From assembly GCA_964342525.1 (NCBI GenBank), contig CAYFGQ010000009.1, positions 15,707 through 79,706 of the forward strand: DNA of 64,000 nucleotides. The letters run 5' to 3'. The translations under genes and the position numbers were made by a program. Below, piece by piece: positions 43,966 through 53,580 of this stretch; the first letter of the stretch is position 1, and the number at the start of each line of letters is the position of its first letter. This stretch comes from G963676205 sp964342525. GTDB lineage: Bacteria; Campylobacterota; Campylobacteria; Campylobacterales; Arcobacteraceae. The notes below the pieces were generated by a model. It worked only from the letters and a program-made list of their open reading frames with translations. It searched no databases and was not told the origin of the DNA.

Positions 43966-45651
43966 TTACATATTTAAAAGTGTCTGAAGCATCTCATCTG
44001 AGACAGTTATAAGTTTAGCACTAGCTTCATAAGCTGCTTGAAACTCCATAAGTTTTACCATCTCTTCATCTTTATCAACTTTTGTAATTTTATCATAGTT
44101 ATTGTTTAGTGAAATGGCAACAGCTTCTTGGGTTTCTAGAGAAAAATCATTATCCTCTTTATCCGCAGATATATTTACTTGAAGTTTTTGATAATATTTT
44201 GAAAATGAAGTTTCAGTTCCTGCAACTCCATCAAAGTCCACATCCTCTTTCCATTGAATAGTAGTTAGGTAGTCTAAATCTGCTTGAGAAAGATTTGCTA
44301 CTGAACTTTCATTAAAAGCTAAACTTTTAACATTTGAGCCATCAAAAAGATCAAGCATTTTTACGCCACTTGGACCATTTTGAGTATCCATATCATATTC
44401 ACCATAGATATAATCTTCTGGGCCTTTTTGAAGATATTGATCAGAATAATTACTTAAAGCTTTTGCAAAATTATTTAGCTGTCTTTTATACTCTACAACT
44501 TTATTTTTATCATCTGTTGTTACAAGGTTTTCACCTAAGGATTTTAATCTTCCTGTTTTAGAACCAATCCTCTCATCAAAAACTTCCACATGGATATCAT
44601 TTAGAGCATCTTTTGATCTACCACTATTTCTTCCAATAACCCTATTGTCATCTTGTACAACTATCCTTAAATCAAAAGCTCCCTCTTCACCTTCAATATT
44701 TGATCTAACAACAAGCTCACCATTAAAATTAACATTTGCAGTTACTTGATCATCAAAACCTACACGACTATTGATAGTCTTAGCGATTTTTTCATTGATA
44801 CTTTCTCGTGTATCTAAATAATCTGTTTCAATATTAAAATAGTGAGTATTGTCTAAAGATACCTTAATAGTTTTTTGACCTACACCCTCATAATAATCTT
44901 CAGTATAAATATTTGTTTGAGCTTGATAGTCTTCTACAACTTTAATATCATGAATATTTGTATCATGTCTTACAGCAACTTGACCACCAACCCTAAGTTC
45001 ATATCCATTTACACGTTCAACTTCTATATCTACAAATTCAGAAAGTTTTCTCTCAAGCATATCTCTTTTATCTAAAAGATCATTTCTATCCCCAACATTT
45101 AATCCAAGTTTTTGATTAATATTACCAATTTTATTTAAAAAATCATTTACTTGATCAACCTCTTCATAAAGTTTTTTCTTTGTATGGTCTTGGATCTTTT
45201 CAAGGTTCCCATATAAATTATGCATATCCTCCACAAGGATTTTTGCGTGGCTTCTAAGATCATTTTTAAAGATTTCATTTGTAGGATTTGATCTTAGGTT
45301 TTCTAAGGCATTAAAATATCTATCTAAATCGTAGGCAAATCCACTATTGTCTGTTTCATGAAACACTGCTTCAACATCAGCAAGCATAGAAGATAGTTCA
45401 TCATAATAGTTTTGTTTACTCTCTTCATGCATTAGGTTATTATATAGGTATTTTTCAGTTGAACGCTCAACATCATCAACCATAACACCTCTACCGGTGC
45501 TTCTTTTATCGATATGAGCTTGTTCGCTTAGGTTTACTTTTCTTTTTTTATAACCATCTGTATTTTCATTGGTTATGTTATTCATAACATTTTCTACAGA
45601 GGTTTTAGAGGCGTTAAGTCCTGACCCAGCTACGTGAATTGAATGAAGCAT
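43966..45651 (-). CDS. flgK: Flagellar hook-associated protein 1
   Basis: First hook-filament junction protein. 561 residues with the rod/hook-type N-terminal heptad region (VAGSGLNASKTSVENVMNNI, then NENTDGYKK) and the FlgK C-terminal helix LMEFQAAYEASAKLITVSDE. The central region is large and variable. It follows the FlgE-like gene by 14 bases and is last in the minus-strand flagellar run. Confidence 0.93.
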   Translation of the reverse strand: MLHSIHVAGSGLNASKTSVENVMNNITNENTDGYKKRKVNLSEQAHIDKRSTGRGVMVDDVERSTEKYLYNNLMHEESKQNYYDELSSMLADVEAVFHETDNSGFAYDLDRYFNALENLRSNPTNEIFKNDLRSHAKILVEDMHNLYGNLEKIQDHTKKKLYEEVDQVNDFLNKIGNINQKLGLNVGDRNDLLDKRDMLERKLSEFVDIEVERVNGYELRVGGQVAVRHDTNIHDIKVVEDYQAQTNIYTEDYYEGVGQKTIKVSLDNTHYFNIETDYLDTRESINEKIAKTINSRVGFDDQVTANVNFNGELVVRSNIEGEEGAFDLRIVVQDDNRVIGRNSGRSKDALNDIHVEVFDERIGSKTGRLKSLGENLVTTDDKNKVVEYKRQLNNFAKALSNYSDQYLQKGPEDYIYGEYDMDTQNGPSGVKMLDLFDGSNVKSLAFNESSVANLSQADLDYLTTIQWKEDVDFDGVAGTETSFSKYYQKLQVNISADKEDNDFSLETQEAVAISLNNNYDKITKVDKDEEMVKLMEFQAAYEASAKLITVSDEMLQTLLNM

Positions 45652-45665
45652 ATTACACTCCTACC

Positions 45666-47120
45666 TTACTTTTTAAGCCCTATTGCTATATTTAAGAACT
45701 CATCAGCAGTTGTCAATGATTTTGAGTTTGCCTCAAAGGCTCTTTGATTTACCATCATATTTGTTAAACTCTCACTAAGATCCGCATTACTAAGCTCAAG
45801 CGTACCAGTTAAGATTTCTGCTGTTTTTGTATTTAATACAGGATTACCAGAATTTAATGATTGTCCAAATAAGTTTCCACCTTTTGGATCTAAACTCTCT
45901 TTCTCCCTAAAATCAACTGTTTCTATTTTCCCAACGATAAATTTATTGTTTCCTTGATTCATATAAACAATACCGTCAATAACCTCAGGTGTACCAAATG
46001 GATTTTCTGAAAGATTAAGAGACTTTAGATTCATTTGTAATCCACCTAAAGTCTCTATACCAGCAGTATCTAAATCAAGCCTACTTCTAATCTCCATAAA
46101 ATCTCCACCAGCCCTTTTAGTTACTGCGGCTAAAGCATCCCTAGCAGAATTTAAAGCAAGCAAGCCTGTTCCTTGTTTTGCTGGAGTCTCAACTGTAAAA
46201 GGTAAACCCTCATCATTCATTTGACCATCAGTTATTTCAATATTTTTCCCAGGAACTAAAGATGTAATAGTAAGTTTCCCAGTAACTTCATCTAAAGTAG
46301 CAGAGATCCCTTGAATTTCATTTATTTTATCCACAAACATATTTAATGTTTTTGGACCACTCTCAGTAAAATCTTGTCTAATATTTTTACCATTTATATT
46401 AACTTCAATAAAATCTTGCCTACCATTCATATTTGCCATATTAATTTGTAGACTACCACTAAGAGTCTCAGATGCCTCACCCTCTACAGGATTTGTATTA
46501 TATTGTCTTAATAATCTTTGATATTCATCCATCAATATGGAAACATCAGCAATTTTACTACCAGCAGTTTTAAAACCTTTTCCACTCATATCTAGAGAAT
46601 CTGGTTTTGCTGTTTGTTCAAAATTTGTAATCTTAGCATTGATTGCCATAATTAGATTTTCATTTGATATATTAACTGAAGATACATTCTTAGCATGTTT
46701 ATCTGTAAACATCTTATCATCAGGATTTGAGCTAAATACTTCTGGCTCAGTTACAACAAGACCTTGAACTTTTAATCCTTCAGGGTTTTGTAAAAATCCA
46801 TCCGCACCCATTCTAAAGTTTCCAGCTCTTGTATAAAATAGTTCTGGATTATTACCCCTTACGATAAAAAATCCTGGTCCTTTTACAGCCATATCATAAA
46901 CATTTCCTGTGGATTTAAGTTCACCTTGTTTAAAACTCTTATCAATAGATCCGATAGTTACACCCTTACCTTCTCTATTTTGATACATAAGGTCTTCAAA
47001 GGAAACCCTATCTGCTTTATAAGCAAGTGTATTAACATTGGCAATATTATTAGTATCTACATTTAAAGATCTCTCATAAGACTTTAAACCTGATCTTCCG
47101 TTATATAATGCATCAATCAT
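45666..47120 (-). CDS. Second FlgE-type flagellar hook/basal-body protein
   Basis: A 484-residue axial protein with N-terminal motif VDTNNIANVNTLAYKADRVSF, the hook domain block GNVYDMAVKGPGFFIVRG, and the C-terminal LTNMMVNQRAFEANSKSLTT. It shares matching central segments with the 644-residue FlgE at 48.9 kb (for example DMSGKGFKTAGSKIADVSIL against FNGAGFKSMSSKVSDIEALI), so the two are paralogues. Either could be the main hook subunit; the longer one is the better candidate. Neighbours are flgD and flgK. Confidence 0.85.
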   Translation of the reverse strand: MIDALYNGRSGLKSYERSLNVDTNNIANVNTLAYKADRVSFEDLMYQNREGKGVTIGSIDKSFKQGELKSTGNVYDMAVKGPGFFIVRGNNPELFYTRAGNFRMGADGFLQNPEGLKVQGLVVTEPEVFSSNPDDKMFTDKHAKNVSSVNISNENLIMAINAKITNFEQTAKPDSLDMSGKGFKTAGSKIADVSILMDEYQRLLRQYNTNPVEGEASETLSGSLQINMANMNGRQDFIEVNINGKNIRQDFTESGPKTLNMFVDKINEIQGISATLDEVTGKLTITSLVPGKNIEITDGQMNDEGLPFTVETPAKQGTGLLALNSARDALAAVTKRAGGDFMEIRSRLDLDTAGIETLGGLQMNLKSLNLSENPFGTPEVIDGIVYMNQGNNKFIVGKIETVDFREKESLDPKGGNLFGQSLNSGNPVLNTKTAEILTGTLELSNADLSESLTNMMVNQRAFEANSKSLTTADEFLNIAIGLKK

Positions 47121-47128
47121 CTATTATC

Positions 47129-47602
47129 CTAGTTAATACTTGTAAGGTTCTCAAACATTATTGGAGATATTTTTGGATGAAGTTCAAATTGTTTAGATTC
47201 TTTATCATAACCAACAATTTGCCTTGCTTCCACAATAATATTTCCATCCATCATTTTCACCCCACCTACTTTATACTCTTTTGGCTGCCCATTATCACCA
47301 AGTTGACCATCTTGAACTACTTTATCAATTAAATTAGCTGCGTTTGCTAGGGAACTTTGTTGGTTGGCTTTTACCATTTTTTCCATAGCTTTTACTGTTT
47401 CAATATTTGTTTCAATTTGAGACATTTGTAGCTGATTTTGTAACATCTTCGCTGAATCTGTTGGACTAGTTGGATCTTGAAGCTCAAACTCTTTTAATAA
47501 CAATTGTAAAAAATCTTTATTTGTTAATTTATCATTTGCAATTGTTGTTGTATACGCATTTCCATCTACACCAACTGCACTATTTACTTGAACTTCAGCC
47601 AT
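47129..47602 (-). CDS. flgD: Flagellar hook-capping protein
   Basis: A 157-residue hook scaffolding protein: the N-terminal conserved block LTNKDFLQLLLKEFELQDP, then QNQLQMSQIETN. The C-terminal Ig/tudor-like region of longer FlgDs is short or absent. It caps the growing hook and is lost later. It lies between flgL (10-base gap) and the FlgE-like gene (8-base gap). Confidence 0.93.
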   Translation of the reverse strand: MAEVQVNSAVGVDGNAYTTTIANDKLTNKDFLQLLLKEFELQDPTSPTDSAKMLQNQLQMSQIETNIETVKAMEKMVKANQQSSLANAANLIDKVVQDGQLGDNGQPKEYKVGGVKMMDGNIIVEARQIVGYDKESKQFELHPKISPIMFENLTSIN

Positions 47603-47612
47603 CTATTTCCTT

Positions 47613-48788
47613 TTATTTAACAAAGTTAATTAAAGATAAATTATTCATCTTTGTGATTGTTGAGTATAATGATGTATACAACAACTCTAAACTTTGAGAT
47701 TCCATTGCTACCTTTGAAAGGTCAGCTGCACCCGCTTCATTCAATAAAACATCAAAATGTTTTATTTGTGAAGAGATTCTCTCATTGGCATTTATAAATA
47801 TTTTATCACGCCCACCCAGTTTTGCATGGGAAATATTCATAGAATCAAATACTTTATTGGAGTTATCTAATTCTTCAGATAACATCCTTGTAACCTCTTC
47901 ATTATCTATAACAGTAAAACCGTCCTCAGCTACACCATTTAAAGCATTTATCATTCTATCAATATCATCGTAATAGTTGTGTTTTGCCATCAACACTCTA
48001 CCCTCTTTTGTAACAGCTTCTGTTTCAAACATATAAGGGTTTGTTTGTGAATCACCATCTAATTCAGAAGTTGAGATTTTAACTCTTATTCTATCACTAT
48101 TTGGATCACCATTTAAGTAAAGATATTCATTATCTCCACCCTCAGTAAAAGTATCATTTAAAAATTTCCATTCTTCTCCATTTTCATCAATAATTCTTTC
48201 ACTTCTAGTAAACTGCAGAGTGTCTCCATCTGTTGCAGTATCGGTGTTATACATCATGATCTCAAAACCATGGGCTCCCCTATCACGATATACACCTGGG
48301 TCAATTGGTACTCTTCTTAAGATACCATCACCCTTATATTCTATATGACCTTCACCATTTTCAACAAAAGGTTTTATGGTCGTATCAGATCCAGTAAATA
48401 CATACTCACCATTTACAGCAGTATTTGAAAGCATCTGTAAAGTTGTCTTAATACCATCTATATTTACAGCCATAGCCTCTCTAGTACTTCTATCTATACC
48501 AGAGTTTAATGCTTTCATTAGCTCATTTCTAATGGTAGTAAGCTGCTCTTTCATTTGGGTCATAGTTGCATCAGCAACTTCATTTTGGGCTACTGTATTT
48601 TGTACTTGAGTTTGAAGGTTTTGATAGGTTCTTAGTTTATCTTCAATATTTAATATCTCAGTAAACTTTACACTATCATCACTTCCCTTTTCAAGGATTC
48701 TCCCTGTACTCATTTGATGAGCAACTCTAGAGCTCTCATTATTTAGGTTTTTAAGATTATGCAGAGTATAGGGAGAAATATTTACCAT
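47613..48788 (-). CDS. flgL: Flagellar hook-associated protein 3
   Basis: A 391-residue junction protein with flagellin-like ends: N-terminal STGRILEKGSDDSVKFTEIL and C-terminal LLYTSLYSTITKMNNLSLINF, and the FlgL block NTAVNGEYVFTGSDTTIKPF. AAGAGGTG precedes the ATG. A TATAAT at 48825-48830 (minus) is a likely promoter for the flgL-flgD-flgE2-flgK run. Confidence 0.92.
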   Translation of the reverse strand: MVNISPYTLHNLKNLNNESSRVAHQMSTGRILEKGSDDSVKFTEILNIEDKLRTYQNLQTQVQNTVAQNEVADATMTQMKEQLTTIRNELMKALNSGIDRSTREAMAVNIDGIKTTLQMLSNTAVNGEYVFTGSDTTIKPFVENGEGHIEYKGDGILRRVPIDPGVYRDRGAHGFEIMMYNTDTATDGDTLQFTRSERIIDENGEEWKFLNDTFTEGGDNEYLYLNGDPNSDRIRVKISTSELDGDSQTNPYMFETEAVTKEGRVLMAKHNYYDDIDRMINALNGVAEDGFTVIDNEEVTRMLSEELDNSNKVFDSMNISHAKLGGRDKIFINANERISSQIKHFDVLLNEAGAADLSKVAMESQSLELLYTSLYSTITKMNNLSLINFVK

Positions 48789-48824
48789 AAAACACCTCTT
48801 AAATTAAATATTATTCATATAAGA

Positions 48825-48830
48825 ATTATA
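48825..48830 (-). promoter_or_regulatory. -10 box before flgL
   Basis: TATAAT on the minus strand; predicted start near 48818, 30 bases before the flgL ATG. No sigma-54 (GGCAC-N5-TTGC) or sigma-28 pattern was seen here. Confidence 0.5.
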
Positions 48831-48871
48831 TAACACTTTTCTTATTTTTTTCTTAAAAATAATATTTTAAA

Positions 48872-50806
48872 TTATCTTTTTAAATTAATCAGAGTATTTA
48901 ATAACTCATCTGCTGTCGTAATCGACTTAGCATTCGCTTCAAAAGCTCTTTGATAAACCATTAGATTTACCAGTGACTTACTTAAGTCAGCTGTACTTAG
49001 CTCTAGTGTCTCAGACTCAATTTTTGCCGTTTTATTATTATTGATATTATAAAACGGCTCACCAGATCTTTGAGATTTTGCAAGTAAGTTATTACCCATT
49101 GGCTCTAGACCTCTATTATCATTAAACTGTGCAACAGCAACTTGACCAATAGCAAACTCAGCACCATCTTGTTTCATTTTAATTACACCAGTACCATCTA
49201 CTGAGAACTCACCAAATGCTGAGTCAGAGATATCAAGTGTATCTAGTCTTAATTGGATCGAATTTTGAGATGATGTTTGATCAATCGTATTTACAATTTG
49301 TAAGAAATCAGCCCCACCACCAGAGTTTCTACTCACTTCAGGGTTCTTATTTTTTACATATGACATAGCACCATCATTAAACTTCATAACCCCAGAGAAA
49401 TCTTCACCATGTGTTCTAGATTCGATTACAAGATTTCCATTAATGATCTCAGCTTTTACCTTCTCTTGTAATACTTCATGTTCATTAATTTTTTGTGCCA
49501 ATTGAACCATGTTCCCAAATTGAGAAGTTCCACCCTCTGTAGTTACTGTATCATCTCCAATAGTAAAATTAAGTGTTCCCACTTCAATTTTTGGATTACC
49601 ATCATCATCAGCATAAAGATCTTCTATTTTAAAAAGATCTCTTTGTTTACCAGCAACCACATTTTTTAAAGAGTGTAAAGAAGACTCTAAGGCAGCAAGA
49701 CCTTCACCTCTAATAGCTTCCCTATCCATTATTTTAAATCCAGGATTTGTAGAACCACCTGAGGACTCTGCTAAATCTCCAATATCAAAAGCACGCCCTG
49801 GAATTAATGATTGGATTTTAATAATACCCTGTGTTACTGTACCATCATCTGTTCCCTCTCTACCATCTTCATCTACAGTATGAGCAAGAAGTCCAGTAAT
49901 ATTTGAGATTCTATCAGCTAGACCTTTATATGTGGCATTTCTACTTGCTTGAATATTATCTGCCTTATCAACAACACCATCACCATTTAAGTCTGTAGTT
50001 GTCGTAACTTCGATAAAGTCTTGTGATACTTTATTTCCATCGATATATACATAAACTTGGTCACCCTCTCTATCCATGATAGAACCATTTGGATCAGGGA
50101 AATTAATAGTTGATATTTGAGCTACAGATGGACGAGAAACAATATTTGGATCTGATGCATAATACTTTAGCCAAAGTTGATAATCTGAAATAAGTGCCTC
50201 AATATCAGATACTTTACTTGACATAGATTTAAAACCAGCACCGTTAAATTCCCTCATACCATCAGCTTTTGCTGTTTTAGTATAGTCAGTCATTTTAGCA
50301 GTAAAGGTTTGTATTTTATCAGCAAACTCAACCACTTGATTAGCAGCTAGCTTACCATATTGTTTAGTGAAAACTTTTACGTTTTCATTTGTCCCTACAA
50401 CGTCAGTGTCAGGATCCACAGGTCTCATAGCCCAACCTTGAACCTCACCTTCGTTGGCATCTTGAAGCGTACCATTATCACCCATTCTAAAGTTACCAGC
50501 TCTAGAGAAGTATGCCTCTGATGTTCCCGTTTTTACCATATTTTTAATGGTAAAGAATCCATTTCCTGAAAGTGCCATATCGTATGAAACACCTGTCAGT
50601 TGTAGATTCCCTTGTTCATAAATTTTCTCAGCCTCTAAAACTTTAGAACCCTTACCAATACTATCTTGATACATTTGATCAGCAAATGAGATCCTTGAAG
50701 CCTTATAACCAGCTGTATTTACGTTTGCAATGTTAGACGATTCGTTATCGATCGCATCTTGATGTGTAGATAAACCAGATATACCTGTCCATAGTGCACC
50801 AATCAT
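48872..50806 (-). CDS. flgE: Flagellar hook protein FlgE
   Basis: Main candidate for the flagellar hook subunit. 644 residues from the ATG at 50806 (MIGALWTGISGLSTHQDAI), which has AAAGGA upstream; an earlier in-frame start is less likely. N-terminal SNIANVNTAGYKASRISFAD and C-terminal LVNLMVYQRAFEANAKSITT are the conserved axial-protein ends; the central domain is long. It has its own TATAAT promoter at 50840-50845 and precedes flgL by 83 bases. Confidence 0.92.
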   Translation of the reverse strand: MIGALWTGISGLSTHQDAIDNESSNIANVNTAGYKASRISFADQMYQDSIGKGSKVLEAEKIYEQGNLQLTGVSYDMALSGNGFFTIKNMVKTGTSEAYFSRAGNFRMGDNGTLQDANEGEVQGWAMRPVDPDTDVVGTNENVKVFTKQYGKLAANQVVEFADKIQTFTAKMTDYTKTAKADGMREFNGAGFKSMSSKVSDIEALISDYQLWLKYYASDPNIVSRPSVAQISTINFPDPNGSIMDREGDQVYVYIDGNKVSQDFIEVTTTTDLNGDGVVDKADNIQASRNATYKGLADRISNITGLLAHTVDEDGREGTDDGTVTQGIIKIQSLIPGRAFDIGDLAESSGGSTNPGFKIMDREAIRGEGLAALESSLHSLKNVVAGKQRDLFKIEDLYADDDGNPKIEVGTLNFTIGDDTVTTEGGTSQFGNMVQLAQKINEHEVLQEKVKAEIINGNLVIESRTHGEDFSGVMKFNDGAMSYVKNKNPEVSRNSGGGADFLQIVNTIDQTSSQNSIQLRLDTLDISDSAFGEFSVDGTGVIKMKQDGAEFAIGQVAVAQFNDNRGLEPMGNNLLAKSQRSGEPFYNINNNKTAKIESETLELSTADLSKSLVNLMVYQRAFEANAKSITTADELLNTLINLKR

Positions 50807-50839
50807 ACAAAATCCTTTAATTAATTTCAATCTACTTTT

Positions 50840-50845
50840 ATTATA
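50840..50845 (-). promoter_or_regulatory. -10 box before flgE
   Basis: TATAAT in GGATATAATAAAAG on the minus strand, start predicted near 50833. It looks like a housekeeping-sigma promoter. Confidence 0.55.
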
Positions 50846-51016
50846 TCCTAATTTTAGTTAAAGAACAGCTTTAGAATTCTCAATTAATTAATAAATTCAA
50901 ATAATTTTAAAAATTATTTTTAAAACTGGAGTGTTTTGCCTATTTTTTGGGAGTTTTTTAGAAAAAAGGTGTTACTTTTCTACAAGTTTAGTGTGATTTT
51001 TTTGTATAAATTAGCT

Positions 51017-51334
51017 TTATTCAAAAATATTAGTTTTTCCAATGATTATATCCATACGATTTACATACCTTTTACAAGTTTTTCCACCAAGTTTTATACA
51101 AATATTTTGCCATTTTTTAGAGTGACCACCAGATTCATCTGAAAAATCATCCATTGCAAACATTACTGCATGAGCATATTCATGGGGTAAAACATCATTT
51201 ATCATATAATCACTACTCTCTAAAAAATGTTTTTTATTTAAATAAATAGTAATTCTTCCATTATAATAATAAGCCAAACCAAACTTTTTATCATCTAATT
51301 TATTTGAAATTTTTATAGGAACATCTAGGTCCAT
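51017..51334 (-). CDS. SprT-like zinc metalloprotease domain protein
   Basis: Minimal reading from the first ATG gives 105 residues with the metal motif LPHEYAHAV (HExxH) and, about 20 residues on, GGHSKKWQNIC, the third zinc-ligand block of SprT/Spartan-like proteins. The frame stays open upstream for 62 more codons, to 51520, and there encodes a basic start, a strong membrane helix (YFFIIVIISSILLLFIW) and a linker, but with no ATG, GTG or TTG. An ATT directly after the ppiC stop is the only plausible start for that form. The true N-terminus is therefore uncertain. Confidence 0.75.
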   Translation of the reverse strand: MDLDVPIKISNKLDDKKFGLAYYYNGRITIYLNKKHFLESSDYMINDVLPHEYAHAVMFAMDDFSDESGGHSKKWQNICIKLGGKTCKRYVNRMDIIIGKTNIFE

Positions 51335-51521
51335 ATTGTAATATCTTTTTATAAGATAAACTATCTGTCTCTCTTTTTGAATTATCTTTTGTTTTAAGTG
51401 CGGATTTAATGGGGAGTTATTAAAACTATACTCTTTATACCAAATAAAAAGTAATAGTATTGAAGATATGATTACAATTATAAAAAAATATAATTGTAAT
51501 CTTCTTATAAAACTTTGAATA

Positions 51522-51806
51522 TTAGTTTTCCCTTGATTCTATTAAGATTAGGTGAAATCCAAATTGAGTACTCACCGGTCCATGAACTTTTCCAACTTCT
51601 TCATTGAATACAACTACATCAAATTCAGGAACCATTTGACCTGGACTAAATGAACCTAAATCACCACCTGCAACAGATGATGGACAAGATGAATATCTCT
51701 GTGCTGCTTCATCAAAAGATAATTCACCATTTTCAATTTGTTTTTTTACATCCTCAGCAAACGCTGGGTCTTGTACTAATATATGTTTTGCTCTAGCTTG
51801 TGCCAT
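51522..51806 (-). CDS. Parvulin-type peptidyl-prolyl isomerase
   Basis: A 94-residue single-domain parvulin without signal peptide, thus cytosolic, like E. coli PpiC. Motifs are ARAKHILVQD, SFDEAAQRYSSCPS, GGDLGSFSPGQMVPEFD, and the C-terminal TQFGFHLILIESR. It catalyses cis-trans isomerisation before proline. Its stop directly precedes the extended SprT-like frame. Confidence 0.95.
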   Translation of the reverse strand: MAQARAKHILVQDPAFAEDVKKQIENGELSFDEAAQRYSSCPSSVAGGDLGSFSPGQMVPEFDVVVFNEEVGKVHGPVSTQFGFHLILIESREN

Positions 51807-51832
51807 TATAAATTAATTCTCCTCGTTTAATA

Positions 51833-52240
51833 TTAAAATAATTTCGAAACAATAAAGGTAAACGTAATTGCTCCAATTTCAATCATATATATTTTTTTAG
51901 CAAATGCAAAAAATTCTGCTTGTTTCTCTTTTTCAAAACTTCTAATCACTCTCATCTTCTTATATCTTTTGATCTCTAGAACCATTACTAAAATAGATGT
52001 AGCAATCATCAAAATAACTGTAGGACTTAGATCGTGTAGATATGCTGAAACAATTCCACCTGTGTATGCAACACTTGCATTTATCACATGATATAAAGGT
52101 GTCATTATTCTAAATGTTTTTGCGGTTTTTACAAAATCTTTACTTCCAGTAAATACCAAATAGGTATTAAAAAGCATAATTGCTAAAAGAACATAAATTG
52201 CGTATATATGTGTTGTAACAGCGTCTGCCATTAATTCCAT
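51833..52240 (-). CDS. Small four-helix membrane protein, unknown
   Basis: A 135-residue protein with hydrophobic segments at about 12-30, 45-65, 72-88 and 115-133. I do not recognise a named family. It starts MELMADAVTTHIYAIYV with AAAAGG upstream; TATAAT at 52267-52272 (minus) is a likely promoter. It precedes the parvulin gene by 26 bases and probably shares its transcript. Confidence 0.72.
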   Translation of the reverse strand: MELMADAVTTHIYAIYVLLAIMLFNTYLVFTGSKDFVKTAKTFRIMTPLYHVINASVAYTGGIVSAYLHDLSPTVILMIATSILVMVLEIKRYKKMRVIRSFEKEKQAEFFAFAKKIYMIEIGAITFTFIVSKLF

Positions 52241-52356
52241 AAACTAACCTTTTAAAAAATTTCGGTATTATATCGAAAATTATTAATATAAACCCAAATC
52301 CTGAAATAAAAATTTCTATTTCAAGTTTGGGTTAAGTTAAATACAAAGAGTTTATT

Positions 52357-53580
52357 ATGGCAATACAAGTAGAAGAGGCTCTTGAGAGTTTTAGACAAAG
52401 TATCAGTTTTTTAAAAAAAGAGCTTATTCCTATTGAAAATGCTTTAGATAGAATCATCGCTAGTAATATTTATGCAACCCACTTTTTACCAAGATTTAAC
52501 AACTCAGCCATGGATGGTTATGCTGTTAAGCTTGAAGATGCGGGAAAAGAGGTTAAGATAAAAGATATCATCTTTGCTGGAGATAATAAAGATATCTCCT
52601 TAAAAAGTGGAAAATGTGTAAGGATCATGACTGGTGCAATGGTACCAGATGATGCGGAGGCCATAATTCCCCAAGAAGATGTAGAACTTATAGGTAAAAA
52701 AACTATCAAACTTCCAAAAAATATTAGAGCAAATCAACATATAAGATTTGTAGGTGAAGATGTAAAAAATGGTGAACTATTAATTGAAGATGGAGATACC
52801 ATAAATGCAGCAAAAATTACTATCTTAGCTTCTCAAGGTGTAAGTCATATAGAAGTTTATAAAAAACCAAAGGTAGCAGTATTTGCTAGTGGAGAAGAGC
52901 TTAAATTACATTTTGAAAGTGTAGATAGGCATCAAATTTACAATTCAAATACCCCTACACTACTTTCTCGTGCAAAAGAGCTTGGATGTGATGTATCTTT
53001 TGTGGGTTGCGCTAAGGATAATCTAGAATCCCTAAAAGAGATGATCCACTCATCTTTAGATGCTGATCTTATTATTACTTCAGGTGGAGTAAGTGTAGGA
53101 GATGCTGATTTTACTAAAGAAGCTTTTGAAGAGTTTGAATTTGAGACTATCTTTGATGGGGTAATTATCAAACCAGGAAAACCTACAGTATTTGGTGTGA
53201 TAAACAACTCTTTTGTATTAAACTTACCAGGTAATCCACTTGCTTCAGCCTTAATCTTTGAATTTTTAGGAAGAGTATTAATTCAATGTTTAATAGGAAG
53301 CAATAAAACTTACCACAATGCAATCACTGCAAAGATTGATGATAATTTTTCAAACAAAGCTGGAAGAATTACAGTTGTTCCAGGTTTTTATGATGGGGAA
53401 TTTTTTAGCCCATCTCAAAAAAGAAGCCCAGGTATGGTAAATGTATTAAACCATTGTAACTCTATTATGATTTTAGATGAAAATGTAAATAGATTAAATG
53501 CAAAACAAGAGGTTAAAATCATCCCATTTGACTGGCAATTTTTTAGTAATGAACCAAAGGATATATTAACATATGAATAA
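52357..53580 (+). CDS. moeA: Molybdopterin molybdenumtransferase
   Basis: Inserts molybdenum into adenylylated molybdopterin, the last step of Moco synthesis. 407 residues with the N-terminal block PRFNNSAMDGYAVK, GAMVPDDAEAIIPQEDV, the MoCF-biosynthesis core TSGGVSVGDADF, and KPGKPTVFGVINNSFVLNLPG (family block near 270-290). Its last 8 bases overlap queC. It implies that molybdoenzymes (nitrate, formate or similar) are encoded elsewhere. Confidence 0.96.
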   Translation: MAIQVEEALESFRQSISFLKKELIPIENALDRIIASNIYATHFLPRFNNSAMDGYAVKLEDAGKEVKIKDIIFAGDNKDISLKSGKCVRIMTGAMVPDDAEAIIPQEDVELIGKKTIKLPKNIRANQHIRFVGEDVKNGELLIEDGDTINAAKITILASQGVSHIEVYKKPKVAVFASGEELKLHFESVDRHQIYNSNTPTLLSRAKELGCDVSFVGCAKDNLESLKEMIHSSLDADLIITSGGVSVGDADFTKEAFEEFEFETIFDGVIIKPGKPTVFGVINNSFVLNLPGNPLASALIFEFLGRVLIQCLIGSNKTYHNAITAKIDDNFSNKAGRITVVPGFYDGEFFSPSQKRSPGMVNVLNHCNSIMILDENVNRLNAKQEVKIIPFDWQFFSNEPKDILTYE

